Both the position numbers and the translations under genes were made by a program. A stretch of 64,000 nucleotides of DNA from Marchantia polymorpha subsp. ruderalis. Its lineage: Eukaryota > Streptophyta > Marchantiopsida > Marchantiales > Marchantiaceae. The notes under the pieces were generated by a model, which was not told the origin of the DNA, did not search any database, and was given only the letters and a program-made list of their open reading frames with translations. Location: the NCBI GenBank assembly GCA_037833965.1, contig AP031358.1, forward strand, positions 14,640,001-14,704,000, in the 5' to 3' direction. Below are positions 1 through 12,014 of the stretch, piece by piece. The first letter of the stretch is position 1. The number at the start of each line of letters is the position of its first letter.

Positions 1-380
1 AAGACAAATGAATTTGCTTGTAGAAAGAATGTGAGGATTTCGGGTGTACCTGAATCTGAAAATGAAGAATTGAATATTGTTGTCACCAAGTTCTTGGCTG
101 AAACACTTGTTGTTTCTAATCCGAATTTGGCTCAAGCTTTTTGTATTAGAAACAAATGAGTCGAACTTCGTGTCATTATTGTTGAGTTTGTGGATCAAGT
201 TGAACATGGTACTGCTATAGCTAACAAGGTCATTATCAAGGTACAGAGCATTTGGTTGGATCCTGATCTTACAGCTCTACAAGTTGAAGCAAGGAAATAA
301 CTTGCAAAAGTCAAAGAAGCTCAAGCAGCAAATTTTGTCGCTTTTTTATGTGATAGTCAAGCTATTATTACTCAAAATTA
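1..380 (+). mobile_element. LINE ORF1-like remnant
   Basis: Frame 1 from the window edge encodes an RRM-type L1 ORF1-like segment: a stretch reading KNVRISGVPESENEE, then about 80 residues later WLDPDLTALQVEAR followed by LAKVKEAQAAN. The 'I.GvpE' start and the 'DLT..Q.eaR..L...KeA' tail are typical of L1-type ORF1 proteins. The frame is broken by TGA at 157 and TAA at 298, then ends with TAA after ITQN near 380, so this is a dead copy. The 5' part lies outside the window. It is followed in the same orientation by an endonuclease-like piece, so both probably come from one element. Confidence 0.65.
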
Positions 381-474
381 AAAAAAATTATCAACCTGGC
401 AATCCAAGTGATTGAGGGTGTTGATGTGAAAAATAAAAGTCCTATCTACAACAAAGTATGTAAGTGCACATTTA

Positions 475-677
475 ATTTGGAAGATGGCAGACATCATCCA
501 CATTGTGGAGACTTGGAAATATGAGAGCAATGCTATTAAGGAGATACAAGGGTTCACTTTGGTTGAATATACTCAGAGCCATAAATATCGACAAGCTGTA
601 AGAGGCTTTGGAGACATTGCTTGCATCAAAGCCAAGATATTGGGAAAAAATATCATTGATGTTGTCTTGGATTGAAT
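475..677 (+). mobile_element. LINE endonuclease-like fragment
   Basis: A 63-residue open stretch starting near 484 contains ADIIHIVETW and, about 35 residues on, RGFGDIACIKAKI and GKNI. These fit the apurinic-type endonuclease domain at the start of LINE ORF2 (D/E-T-W block followed by the RG.G.A block). It lies about 100 bases after the ORF1-like remnant on the same strand, as expected for an L1-type element. No reverse transcriptase follows; the sequence passes into non-coding DNA and an LTR fragment, so the copy is deleted or rearranged. Confidence 0.55.
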
Positions 678-829
678 GGAGTATGTTACAATTATTTGAA
701 AGTTTGTTACTTTGCATCATTATCCATGCAAATTTACTCCACAAGCACTTGCAATCAAAGTCAACCTTTCCATCAATTTATAGAAGTGAATAGCCCATTT
801 TATAGGCCTAATCTGGGCTATATAGTCTT

Positions 830-1019
830 CCAACTAACACACTCAATCCTTACATAACAAGCACATGGATCGCTGATGTGGCGCATTCAACTAACACATC
901 GACTTTCTACCTACCAAGAGCACAGATTGCTGGCAGTTATGACAAGTGTACGCTAAAGTATCAATATCAACATTTAGAAAAACCTCTATTTTAGTTCTAA
1001 CTAACCAAAGATTGTTACA
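830..1019 (-). mobile_element. Decayed LTR fragment of the element-B family
   Basis: This stretch aligns by eye with the right half of the 408-bp LTR at 55334-55741: the same order of 'aactaacacactcaatcctta', 'caagcaca.ggatcgctga.gtggc', 'ctacctaccaag', 'agtatc', 'aacctct..tttagttctaacta' and a terminal GTTACA at 1014-1019. It is clearly diverged from the intact LTRs, so it is an older insertion of the same Ty3/gypsy chromovirus family, reduced to part of one LTR. No internal retrotransposon sequence is seen beside it. Its left end is unclear. Fossil, broken. Confidence 0.75.
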
Positions 1020-1149
1020 TTTGCAAGCGTATTAAGGATGAATTTTTCAGCGTTATCTGAAACAAACGAGACATTAAAATAAAGTTTTATCAACTTCATG
1101 TGAATGATATGCTTGTTTATCGTGAGCAAGTGTAACTACTTGCAGAGAT

Positions 1150-1452
1150 TTCTACATCTTTATGTCATATTATATTGCTCGGCATAGAACATGATTTCAT
1201 AGTCTTGGGATTGAGGAAGTGCGTTTGTTGAACATTTATATGAGTGAACGTATTTGTAGGCTATGTGATGGGAGAAAAGTTGAGTATGAAAAACATGTTT
1301 TTGTTACTTGTACTAGATATATAGGGATTAGAGTGGCTCGTAAGGTTGTTGTTGAGAATTTTTATTCTTTACTACAGCTTGAGCCTTATGATTTAGGTTG
1401 TTTTATGAGAGATGTTATTAGTTTTTGTTCTAGTGATCTTGGCACTAACTAG
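1150..1452 (+). mobile_element. LINE 3' zinc-binding (zf-RVT-like) fragment
   Basis: The open stretch 1219-1452 encodes RLLNIYMSERICRLCDGRKV, then EKHVFVTC and Y.GIR, a C-x2-C...H-x4-C arrangement like that found after the reverse transcriptase of many LINEs. The stretch just upstream reads 'SLGIEEVR' in another frame, so the copy is frameshifted. It stops at TAG 1450. The T-rich DNA that follows (to about 1700) may be the LINE 3' tail. It may belong to the same element as the pieces at 1-677, split by the LTR fragment, but the missing reverse transcriptase prevents certainty. Confidence 0.5.
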
Positions 1453-1459
1453 GGGATTC

Positions 1460-3340
1460 TTTTGGTTCTCTCTTGGTTTTGAGTTTGATTTTTTGTATTG
1501 TGTTTTTTAGCCTTTTCACTCTTTGAATCCCACGGGCTTGATCTATTTACCTTTTACCATTTATTGTTGTGGTTTTTGAAGTTTTGTTGTTATTATAAGG
1601 ATTTGATCTCTCTAAGAATATTTCCAAGAATTGATCAAGTTTTCTTAGAAGCGGAGAATATTTCTCCAATATTGACAAAAACCAAGATTACGTGATTTTG
1701 GTAATAGTGATTCAATGAGTCCAACTTGTTTTTCTGATTAGATACAGAGTACAATTTGAATTTGATTGACAAATTCTTGAAGTTTTGTACAATATCCGTC
1801 AAACTTCTCTGGCAAACTTACTCTAGATTATTTTTGAGCTTGTGCAACTAGATGTAAGATGGGAACTGTACATTGAAACTTGGAGCTGTTCCATGAAATT
1901 TTGTAAGTTGTCATTCTTTTGTTGCAACATGTCATCCACATCTTGCATGTGTATGTGAGAAGCGCTAACCATCTTGATAGTGGACTCAATCAAATTATTC
2001 CAAGCAACAGCTCAACCAAAATTTGGAATAGCATTTATTTTTCCTCAATGTCGCTAACACCAGGTATTACGGGAACACCAGGTACAACTGGTGTTGACAA
2101 GAATGAGGAAAAATGTCCCTAATCTCTCTATTTATAATGTTAAGACGTTCTTGGAAAACTCTAAAGTTGAAAAAACTCATCACTATTTAAAGTTGGAAAA
2201 ATCTATTTCGTCATTGCTATTTCGTCCATAATTTTCAAATTCCCAAAAAGTTGATATTATTGTATATTTGATTATGTGAGAGTGAATAATGCATGTGATT
2301 AAAGTCTGGAAAAGCCATAATATTTCCTTGCATTTGAAAAATCATGAAGATAATAACAAAAGTATCTAAGAATGAAAGTGTGCAAAGAATCAACTCATTA
2401 TTCATTAACTTCAAATCATTTCATCTATAGTTACATGGTGTTATAGTTGATGGCACATCTTGTAGACAAATCCCTTCTCGCTAGTTGAGATTCTTTAACT
2501 CTTACGCCATTTCTCGTTCTGCTTTTGATGCAAAGATAATGTAGATAATAAGATGTACATTTAACGCTTCGTGTATTTTTTGTGAAATTATGAACTTTGA
2601 TATTTTCACGAAAACATTAGTAAAGACACCACTAGAGTCGTGCGGAAATAAGATTTATCCTGTTCGATGTTATTCCCCGCTTTGTCTACAAACTGCATCG
2701 CTTGCGGTATAGGTATCATGCAAAAAAATACCAGTTTTCACGTGCAAAGGATAATTTAAATCTGTCAATTACACCTCTTGGTCGGGTTGTGCAGAATTTG
2801 TGGTATTATTCGGAGTACAAATAAATATGGTGGAGCTTCACCACTTATCTTCACTACTACATGCTAATTTATATGAAAATCCTCCACGACGACACTGGGC
2901 GCTAAGCTTTCTAGCTGGAACACCACATTTTCCAATAACATCTTCGACCTTAAAAAGAAGCTGCTCTCTGATCTTTGTTTCAAATACCTGTGAGAAGATA
3001 GAGTACCCCTTCATAACTGCCACTCACTTAGAATACTTCAACAGTCTTTGCTTCTCGGCACAAGAAGCATTCGAAACACATTGGCAACCCCTCATGGAAG
3101 GAATTCCAAAGAGGCTGGACTGGCTGTATACATCCATACATTACTTTTGATACAGGACTTCGTGAGTTTGGATCAAGTCCGCAACTGGAACGGGTATTCC
3201 ACTCGTCTGTGAGCTTGTCATAGTTAAAGTAAGACACCAAGACGAGCTCTGTAACAGCTAGAGGGCGATAATCTCTTCACTCGAATTATCTGCTCCCCGG
3301 ATGTTAGACACCACAAACTTGAGAAGGAAGAAACCCTTTT
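1460..3340. other. Gene-poor stretch downstream of RADA
   Basis: AT-rich DNA with only short open stretches. Open frames on both strands at 2800-3240 (up to 116 codons) have no recognisable domain. On the minus strand, the part immediately below 3349 is expected to hold the 3' UTR of RADA. The reverse strand of about 1780-1990 reads as a short glutamine-rich peptide that might be a gag scrap, but support is too weak to call it. Confidence 0.4.
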
Positions 3341-3348
3341 TCATCGAA

Positions 3349-6300
3349 TCAGCAAAGGGCTCGTTCGATGACTTCCTTGATGTCTGTACAGGGTATGGCG
3401 ATTATGTTCTTCACAGCAGCCTTTCCTGACCTGCCTCCTGACTTGGGAACGACACAGCGAGTGAAACCAAGCTTTGCAGCTTCTGCTAGTCGCCTCTCCA
3501 ACTGCCCAACCTGCAGTCAACTTCATACGATCAATAGGAAAGGAGCTTCCGCAACGACCAACCTCACGCTTGCTGACATTGTAAGAGTTGCTCCGTAACA
3601 TATGACCAGTACTGGTTGCGTCATCGTTGGTTGCCGGTCCGAAATCATAGAGAGGTATGTGTTATCTTCTTAGTCAGTTTCTCTCTGTATTTCGGGTTAG
3701 TGTTTGATTAGGATCCTGTCATCGTCACCTCACCAGTCATCTTAAGATAAGGTTTTCCAGTCAGAGCATCAACTTTTAGCCATGAACTCTGCAATAGAAT
3801 ATTGCTTGCGATTTTGTAGAGAAAACAAGTAACAAAATACAAGTAGCTAGTGGCTATTCCATCAGAATGTTGGATTGCTTCAGAAGGTGGAGATGGAGTT
3901 AACACTTTCATGGAATTTTGTTGAAGAGAAAGCAAGTAACAATGCACAACTAGGTAGTGGATGTCTATCAAATCGTAGGACTGCTGAGAAGCTGGAGGTG
4001 GAGTTAACGCTTTCATTGAACTTTGTAATTGGTTTTAATTTGGAGTGGAGAGTGCGATCTAGTGCAAATACTCGGTTTTATTTGAGAGTAAGGGGAGTGA
4101 TAGCAAGCTATGGAGAACACTGTACTCAATTGCTGCAAAGTAATTATCGATATCACGAGGTCATGGGATACACTGGGTTCATTAACTTGATAGGATAAGG
4201 AAACTTAGAACTCTAAATTACAGAAAATGTACAATTAAGGTTGATGTGAATTTAGAGCTCTATGGCTGGTGTAAGTTTTGTCAAAAAACATGGACGAGTG
4301 GTTAGTAGATGAAATGTTCAAAATGCAGCACATGATGACCAACAGGCTCTTCAAGAAGACTGTGGATCACGTCAACAAGGACCTGATCCACATATTTGGT
4401 ACCAGGTCAAAAAAGTCCTGGTAGCAAATATCCCATATCCTTCGAACATTTGGGCCAAGTTAGTTTATGTACAGTTGATTTATTTGCTGATGAGAGATTA
4501 TAATGGACTGAGATGATTACCTTCAAGCTTGAAGGTGTTGGAAGTGTGATTGCACATATGGCTAAGCTGAAAGCACGGTCTTCTAAGATGGGTGAATCAG
4601 GCACAATTACTCACCCTCATTTCAAGGTTGCATATATCTTGAATAGTGTACCTCAGAAGTTTGGGCCCCTTACTGCTTTTCCCAATGAGCAAATGAGGAG
4701 GGATTACAACTACAACAAGGTGTTCACTTCTGCCACAAGGTTTGATAGGGAAGATAAGAAAACAGCGATGGCTGCTGCTCCTCTGAAGAAGACATATAGA
4801 GAGAGCATGTCAGGAAAAGGCGAAGCATCTCCGAAGTGCTGAACATGTGATGATAAAGCGCAATTGAGTTGTCAGTGTCCAAAGAGGAAGAACAAGAAGA
4901 ACGATGGCCGAACTTTTATGCCACATTTTCATGGCATAAGGTTAATATGATTTGATTCTTTTTGGCTCACGTCCAACAGCGTATATACGCTGGTTTTGAT
5001 GTGCACTTTGCATACTATAGAGTACTATAGTATATACTTTATAGTACTATACCAACTACTTTGCGTAGGTGGTGTGCTATTGAGTCCCTGAAGTCAATTT
5101 ATTTAACTCCTTGAAGATATAGAGACAATATCAAGTTAAGCATGTTCTAACCTCACACATGAGAGCATTCACTTAGGCTGTGGCATAAGGAACTGGGACG
5201 TCTTTCTCAGTGTAACATGAGACTTCAGGCCAATGGTGTGAAGCAGAGCGAGCGACAAAAAGGAATGATTTTTCTTTCAATCTAGCGAAAAGCTGCGTTC
5301 CATCAATAAAAATGTAACTGAATTGAATGGAAGATTCGTTCAGCTTGCCACAAGCTAGACTTAACATTCAAAGCGAAAGCAAGGCAGCCGCTTTTCTATG
5401 TTAAAGATAACGAGCATATTTTAATCGGCAGGAGCTAACTCATCTAAATGAGTTGGCATAGAGTTTCTTGGTTAATACCTGGTTCAAACTGACCTCAAAT
5501 ATGATAACAATATACCCAATAAAAGACGCATCCACTTTGTTCTCAACTGATACTCTCAATTGGTAGTTTCAAATATTTACTCACCGAGCGGAGTTCCCCA
5601 CCAAGCCCAACCTCCCCAATGAAAGCCATGTCTCGAGGCACTGGCTTTTCCAGTAAGCTGAGAAGGAAACACAATACAAACAATCACTTTCATGCCGATA
5701 CAGAAGTATTTGCAGATTAAGAGTTTGATAACCGTTGTGAACATCAGGTACAGTTATTTACGACCGAACGATGAAAAAAATAAAGTTTGAAAAAGTTAGA
5801 AGTTTGCATTAGACTACTGTAAGAGGAGTTTGGTAAAAAAATTGGCTGCTGCATTCAAGTTATTATGATCTGATGAGATAACCAAGTCTTACCTGCTGCA
5901 TATTGCAATAGCAACTGCTACATCAGCTGCAGGTTCTCGTAGTTGCAAGCCTCCCACGACATTGATAAAAACGTCCTACAATGAACAGAATGAGTCATTT
6001 CAAAAATTGTAAGGATGGCATCAAGCTGACCTTGAAGATGTGGGAAGCTGCACCCTACCAGGTGACAAGAGCATACGAATTAGCCCACGCAACTCATATG
6101 TTGCAGAGCTTATCTCATTCACTTCTTTATTAAAAATAAGCCCACACAATAATAAACGCATCGTCAACGGAAGCCAAAGATTGTCTGTCAACAGATCCAC
6201 ACAATGATAAACGCATCGTCAACGGAAGCCAAAGATTGTCTGTCAACAGACCCTGGGCGGAAACTAGTTACAACGAAAACAAATGTGAATATTATCAATA

Positions 6301-9300
6301 CCTGATTTTGAAGCTTCAAGCCCGCCTGTTTTGTCAGAACCTGCACAGCAAGTTTGGAGGCGATTCAATTACCGTGGTATGTAAAACCGGTGTGGCCTGT
6401 CAGAAGAAGTGGCTCTCTCGCCCAATCACGAGTTGCACTAGGTGAAAACGGTTTACAGGGGAACTGAAACGATAGCTCTTTTGTATATGCACATCAGCTG
6501 TTTTTATCCAAGATATGTTCAGAGCTTTAGAGCATTAGTCAGGACCCGTTCCAAGAGGAAAAAACTGTGCAGCAACTTACAGCAAGCAGCAGGTACAAAC
6601 GCTGCGCATCAACACCATTTGCAGTCCTCCTACCGGGTTGTTGCGCCGCACCAGTGGAACAGAGAGCCTGCCAGTCCATAGCAAAAGTAAACTAGACCGT
6701 AACGAATGTAAGTGTGTTAACGACATTATATTAGACCAAGCCTTGTTGACAACAATGCTTATCCGTGGCAGCATTGTCAGCCATAAGCCGCTGAAGGTTT
6801 TTCAGCTCTTTAACGCGAAAGGGGTATGGTGATTAGAATTCTTATTAGAAAGAGTCAAACAAGATACCCACTTGTACTTCCAACAGAATGGGACGTGAAC
6901 CTTCCATCGTCACAGCGACAGCAGCAGCAGCAGTAATATTTGAATCTGTCGCTCTTTCACTCAGAAACAAGGCACTAGGATTCTTGATAGCCTGTAGACC
7001 CCCTTGAACCATTTCGAAAACTCCAACCTGTTGTGGTACAACAACAACCAACAAGTACAGCTCAATACTTCTTTAAGCATCCGTCAGGTATTGTAAAAGT
7101 AATCATTCTCAACTCCAGCAGGACCTACTTTAAGGTCACTTTAAAGTTGAAGCATAGTATCTGCCGAATCTTTTGGGAGATTACACTGGTCATGTCCAAA
7201 AAGATTTAAAGCATCAACAGCATATCTTTTACAGCTGAAGGAGCCCGACAAACTGCGCCTTGCAATCAAACCGATAACATATGCAGCCTTGCCCACCTAT
7301 TATCTTTTGCACTCGAAGTTTGATAGGAAAACTTGGATGACAGTCCATCAGACAAACCTCATCAGTAGAGCCATAACGGTTCTTCACAACTCTCAGAAGT
7401 CGATGTGATTGAAGCCTCTCACCCTGCAGAAAAAAATTAGATTAGGTAGTCGAACCACTATGAATTGGTGAGAAAAAATTGCAGATACGCAGCAAAACCT
7501 AGCCTTCAAGTTTTGTCGATACACTCTTGACAACTGAGGCGACAAGAATCTAAATCCACGAGAGCTCCCGTAAACGTGAGGTCGAAGTTGGTACTCGAGA
7601 AGGATATTTCAGAGGGTTATAATAAAAATAGCATAGGCATCCACCAAATGAACGGTGAGAGAATCACCTCCATGTAAAGTACCACGTCCACAATGTGCTC
7701 TAGAACTCGAGGCCCAGCAATATCTCCAGTTTTGGTGACATGTCCGACCTGGAGATTGATTCACATCTGTGATGATATTGACTATGATAAGCAATATGCG
7801 CGAAGCTCCAGCAGAAATGCTCCTGATATCTGTGTTGTTCTAAGTCTACAAAGCAAGTCACATCACCTACCAGAAATATAGGTATGTTTGTCTGTTTGGC
7901 CATTCGCAACAGCGCTGCTGCACATTCCCTGACCTGCAGTTCAGATCATAAGTTTAAAGGACTTGATATGGTCTCACGGTTCTTGAAACCCCAGTGACCA
8001 TTGAATTGATCTCACTCATTCAAGGGTGTATCAAATGCCACGTCCTGTGCCCTACACATACTAATCTAGAATTTATTGACTCTTAGCCAGGCTCGACCAA
8101 GTAAGCTTAGCCTATGCTACAAATATAGAGATGCTCGGCCAAATCAGGTAGATGATGGAACATTAACATTGTCACCAAATCTCAAGTAAGAAGTAAGGAG
8201 AATCATAAAAAAATAGTAGATTTCTGCTTGAAAAAAGAGAGGATATATTCTTTATAAGCGATGAGTACTAGATCAAGTACCTGAATCACACTTCCCGCAC
8301 TTCCTGTTGCTTCTGGCAGGTATACAGTTTGTATTGAGTCCACGATCACAGCTCTTGGTTTCAAACCCTGAATAGCTTCTAGCACAAGCTTCTCACACAA
8401 AAGCAGAGCAGACAAATCAAAAGAGGAAGAGACCAGAATTTGACTGTATCTGAAGATGATGAGAGCATGAAGAAAAAGACTGAGATCGAGCAAGGTTCCA
8501 CACAAGCCTAACATGAAGTGAGCCCACTTTCACTAAATCGATGCTAATCAAATCTTAAAGTTTCCTACAAATGATTGATCTTCACAAAATTTCATGTTGG
8601 GTTTCGAGCAGACAATGAAAGGAGCAATTGAAAACATCTAAACACTGATAAACCAGGCGGGGTAGTGGGCATTTCAGTTTGCATCTAATCAATGTGTCCA
8701 CATCTGTCTTTACGAGCAAGAATCAAGCCACAGAATTAACTTTGTGTGGAGATAATGAAGGATGTCACATCCTGAATTTCCACCAGTAGACTATCCCCAT
8801 GCGTGGGTATCAGCATATCAAGCTTATTTTGTGCAAGACTAGTTCTGAGCTTCAGGCCATCTAACAAAATAAAACTCCGGAGACATCAGATATTTAGATC
8901 AAAAGCTGTAGACTACAAAAGGCATGGAGGAAAGGCGGACCATTGGCATGTGTGGGCGATCAGAACCTCGAGATCAGTGGCCGAGTACAGAAACAATTCA
9001 TGAGCAGAAATCTCCATTCGATCGGCCCTGCTGCTGATCTGCTCCACGCTCTGATGGTTTCAACATCGGAAATATAGCCACATAGCATATACGAAAATAA
9101 GTAAGAGGCTTGAAGCTCGTAGAGATAGACATAGACAATGACCCAAATAACAATAATAGATAACTTTGGTCAATTTTTGTACAGTCTTTTGCAAATCCAA
9201 AGGTTCATACGCAATGTGTCAAATTTTTATATTCGCAGTTGAAATCTTTCATATGATCCAGATAATAGCTAGATGATTTGAACAGGAAGTACTAATACTC

Positions 9301-10874
9301 CTTAGTAGATTTATGCGACGTTTTGTTATAAGTAGTCCCTGGATTTCATCTTCTGTGTTGAAACGAATTGACTCAAAAGTACCTCTTCTCCCGAAACGTA
9401 CAGGACTGGGGCTGGACCTTCGAGATTTGATTCAAGCGCAAGAAGTCCAGCAACCTGTGGGAAAAAAAATCAGCTCTTGATAGCTCTATTTCGAACTTGC
9501 GCTATATTGAAGTAACATTGGAAATCATTGGAATCTCCAGGATCAGCACTATGATCTGCTAAAAGTACCGGCGTCAGATGTGTACGTTCTGTGAGGTTTC
9601 ACAAATAGTACACACTTCAGTGAAAAAAATAAGTGCAGACACATCAGAAGACATAACATATAAGACATCGAGCAAAAAGCAGTCGACTGCTATACCTGCA
9701 GTAGCAGCGTACTTTTACCAACTCCTGGATCCCCACCCACTAAGATCAGTGAGCCTGTGAAAGCCAATCCAATGTCGAGAGTTAGTCTTGCAAAGATCTA
9801 CGCACGAAGGTCATCCATCTATTTCAGTGTCTGTGAACGTTGGCTTCTCGCTAATATCAGTTCCAGTGACATTCTTACCGGGAACAATGCCTCCTCCAAG
9901 CACTCTACCCACCTCCTCTCCAGTATCTCCAGGCCTGAAAAGAGGCGCAACTTTGAATATTTGTGGTAGATTTGAAACAAACAGCAATTTACTGGGACAA
10001 GCACATGGGCATCACACTTTCAAGACTCTGCGCGCAACTTGATTAGATTCAGATTTCGGGAGGCTGATGACTGGAAAGTTCAGAACGAGGTCTGAGAGTC
10101 TTACAGAGCGAGGCGCCAGTGTTGCGTGGAACATCCTTGGGCTACGTCGGTGAGCCTTTGAGGACCGAGACCATCGTTCTTAAACCATGCTCTGGACCCA
10201 GCTCCAGTTGACGTCTTCTCACCTCCACTTGCAGGAGCACTGTCGGATTTCCTACTCATATTCATCCGCTCTACTGCTCGAGCTGCAGCTCCGCCTCTGG
10301 GACCGGCAGCCTGCACCGGTTCGCGAAATTCTTTCAAAGTGTTCATTTCTTTGCAGCTTTGGCAGCTGCCCCACCATTGAGAGAACGTCTCGCCACAATT
10401 CTCACACACAAAATGCACTTTCGTCTTGGCGCTCTTCTTTCCCAAAAACTCTCCCCGTCCAACGCTTGCAGCTCTGACGGTCGACAGTGTGCGCTTGGAA
10501 GCGCTACTCCAGGTGTGATTCCACCGAGAGCCACAAGGGCCCGGTCCCAAAGACGCCCAACTCATGCCAAGCTTTCCACGTTCCGCAGCGCGACAATCGC
10601 CTCTTCTGCCAGCCAATTCCCCGAGCACCTCCCTTCTCTCCACCCTCCGCTCGTCTGCTCCGCATACACATCCGGCGCACAGCTCCAAACTCTTGCTGCA
10701 AATTCTGAAACCCAAGTGCGCACCCCTGTCCACTCGCAACCCCATCAATCCTCCAGCCTCGACGCCTGCATTGCTCCAAAATTGCGAGCCTACTCCAGAC
10801 AGCGCGCGTCTCTGCGGATTCAGAAACCGACAATTCGAGCCAAGAGCCACCGAGAGCCACACTCTTGCACTCAT
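3349..10874 (-). CDS. RADA: RadA/Sms-like organellar DNA repair and recombination protein
   Basis: Fifteen exons, all GT-AG: 10874-10105, 9934-9879, 9754-9696, 9454-9383, 9050-8967, 8391-8281, 7933-7871, 7748-7668, 7423-7358, 7027-6872, 6667-6581, 6340-6302, 5975-5893, 5657-5585, 3510-3349. The phases agree throughout and give 653 aa ending at TGA 3351-3349. Domain order: a basic, Ser/Arg-rich N-terminus of about 150 residues (probable organelle transit peptide plus spacer); a C4 zinc finger (C157, C160, C171, C174, reading CENCGETF...CQSC); a RecA-like core with Walker [10 protein letters not shown] (about 283-291) and Walker B VIVDS (about 362-366); the RadA motif as KNRYG (446-450); and a Lon-protease-like C-terminus with [12 protein letters not shown]. 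The family promotes branch migration in recombination; plant RADA acts in mitochondria and plastids. The ATG at 10874 is chosen because the frame upstream offers only a GTG (10889). Confidence 0.93.
3806..4020. repeat. Diverged tandem duplication, about 107-bp unit
   Basis: Two head-to-tail copies in the last RADA intron. The first has 'agagaaaacaagtaacaa' at 3818 and 'ggagttaacactttcatgg' near 3895; the second has 'agagaaagcaagtaacaa' at 3925 and 'ggagttaacgctttcattg' near 4000. Offsets of 105-107 bases are maintained along the unit. The copies differ at many positions. No coding content is evident. Confidence 0.7.
4290..4960 (+). mobile_element. Ty1/copia-type gag fossil in RADA intron 14
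   Basis: Plus-strand segments resemble the gag polyprotein of Ty1/copia elements: a lead-in with 'NIWAKL', an open stretch at 4513-4842 with '[19 protein letters not shown]' and a downstream zinc-knuckle-like '[15 protein letters not shown]'. No protease, integrase, reverse transcriptase or LTRs are seen, so it is a fragment with several breaks. It lies antisense within the roughly 2.07-kb last intron of RADA (3511-5584), which explains much of that intron's unusual size. Confidence 0.6.
6142..6251. repeat. Near-perfect 55-bp tandem duplication
   Basis: The unit beginning 'ccacacaat.ataaacgcat' and ending 'tgtctgtcaacaga' occurs at 6142 and again at 6197, with a single difference noted by eye in the body. 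It lies in RADA intron 12 (5976-6301). Near-identity points to a recent slippage or unequal exchange event. Confidence 0.85.
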
Positions 10875-11576
10875 CGCGGCCTCGTGCACGGACCTCCCTG
10901 CTCGAATTCGAGGGCCTGCACAAAATCGCAGGGCCGAAGCTCCCGATCGCCCGCAATTCGGGACTCGGATTTCGGCTCACAGTCGAGCGCCCTCCTCGTC
11001 CTCGTCGTCGAATGCGCACCGACTGCCGCGGCTCCTCGGAGCGCCAGCGCCTGCGCCGGCGTCACTCATCGATCCGAAGCGCAATTTGAAATTGGGCGCC
11101 CACTGCACCGTCCCGCACTCCGCTCCGAGGCTCGATCGCTTGTCGTTGACGCCATCGCCCACGATGAGTTCTTTCAAATGAGTTCTCCCTTTCGAGCTCA
11201 AGCTCGGGGTCGGTCCGCGGCTCATTCCCAGAACTTAGTTTCGTTGGTATCTACATACTCAGTCATTCTTTCGTCTTTTACGGGGTTAGTGTTGATATTT
11301 AGATATTAATTTAATTATTTAGATTTAAGTTGAGCGTCGGAGAGTACAGTATCGTGAATTTGCAGTCTTTGAATCATAAAATGAATTTCGCTCGAATTTA
11401 ATTTTGATATTTTATATAATAATAATATTTACCACTAGGACTTGATGGATATTTTGAAAATGAAAAAAATTATATGTGACATATGTTTAATAATATATTA
11501 TGCTGTGCGTATTGTGATCTCACAACCAGCGCCATTGTATTCTCTATTCCCCGACATGTTTGGTTGTGGGACTTGA

Positions 11577-11624
11577 GACTGCACCCCATCCCTGTTCGCT
11601 TTGAACAGGGGATGGGGGCCAGTC
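11577..11624. repeat. Stem-loop, about 21-bp arms
   Basis: Left arm 11577-11597 and right arm 11603-11624 are complementary apart from one extra C and one two-base mismatch near the base, separated by a 5-base loop (gcttt). The core is CCCCATCCC-TGTTC against GAACAGGGGATGGGG. It is GC-rich inside AT-rich flanks. Role unknown; it could be the remnant of a foldback element. Confidence 0.75.
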
Positions 11625-12014
11625 TAATTTGCCATGAACTCAACAAAATATGGAACGAGGTCAAATAATTAATATGTACAATAGTTACCCAGGATCTCCT
11701 ACCAACCCTTATGTAATGCTAGAATTCGGATCAGTGACATATTCACAATAAGAGAGAAGAGCAGTAGAGACAAAGCAAAAAACGATGGGAAGACCTCTAT
11801 CAACATTTTCAACGATGGAAGCAATGGAGGAGTGTGAAACATGTACTGCACCGCTGCACTCCAGGCTATTAAGATTCTAACCCGGGAAGCTTTGCTCTCT
11901 CGTGGTGGTCCTTCCTAACCTCCAGGTAGGATGCCAGGTCGGCTGCCACGTAGGTATTAGAATCGCGGGTCACCCGCGACGTTCTACGCTCCCGGTTGAA
12001 TAGGACTGGCCCTG

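Noticed and set aside
2800-3240. Open frames on both strands near the RADA 3' end
   Set aside because: No recognisable motif; more likely the RADA 3' UTR and spacer.
10359-11309. 316-codon plus-strand open frame over the RADA first exon and promoter
   Set aside because: It is antisense to the well-supported RADA exon 1 in GC-rich DNA, is compositionally biased toward Arg/Ser/Pro, and has no domain.
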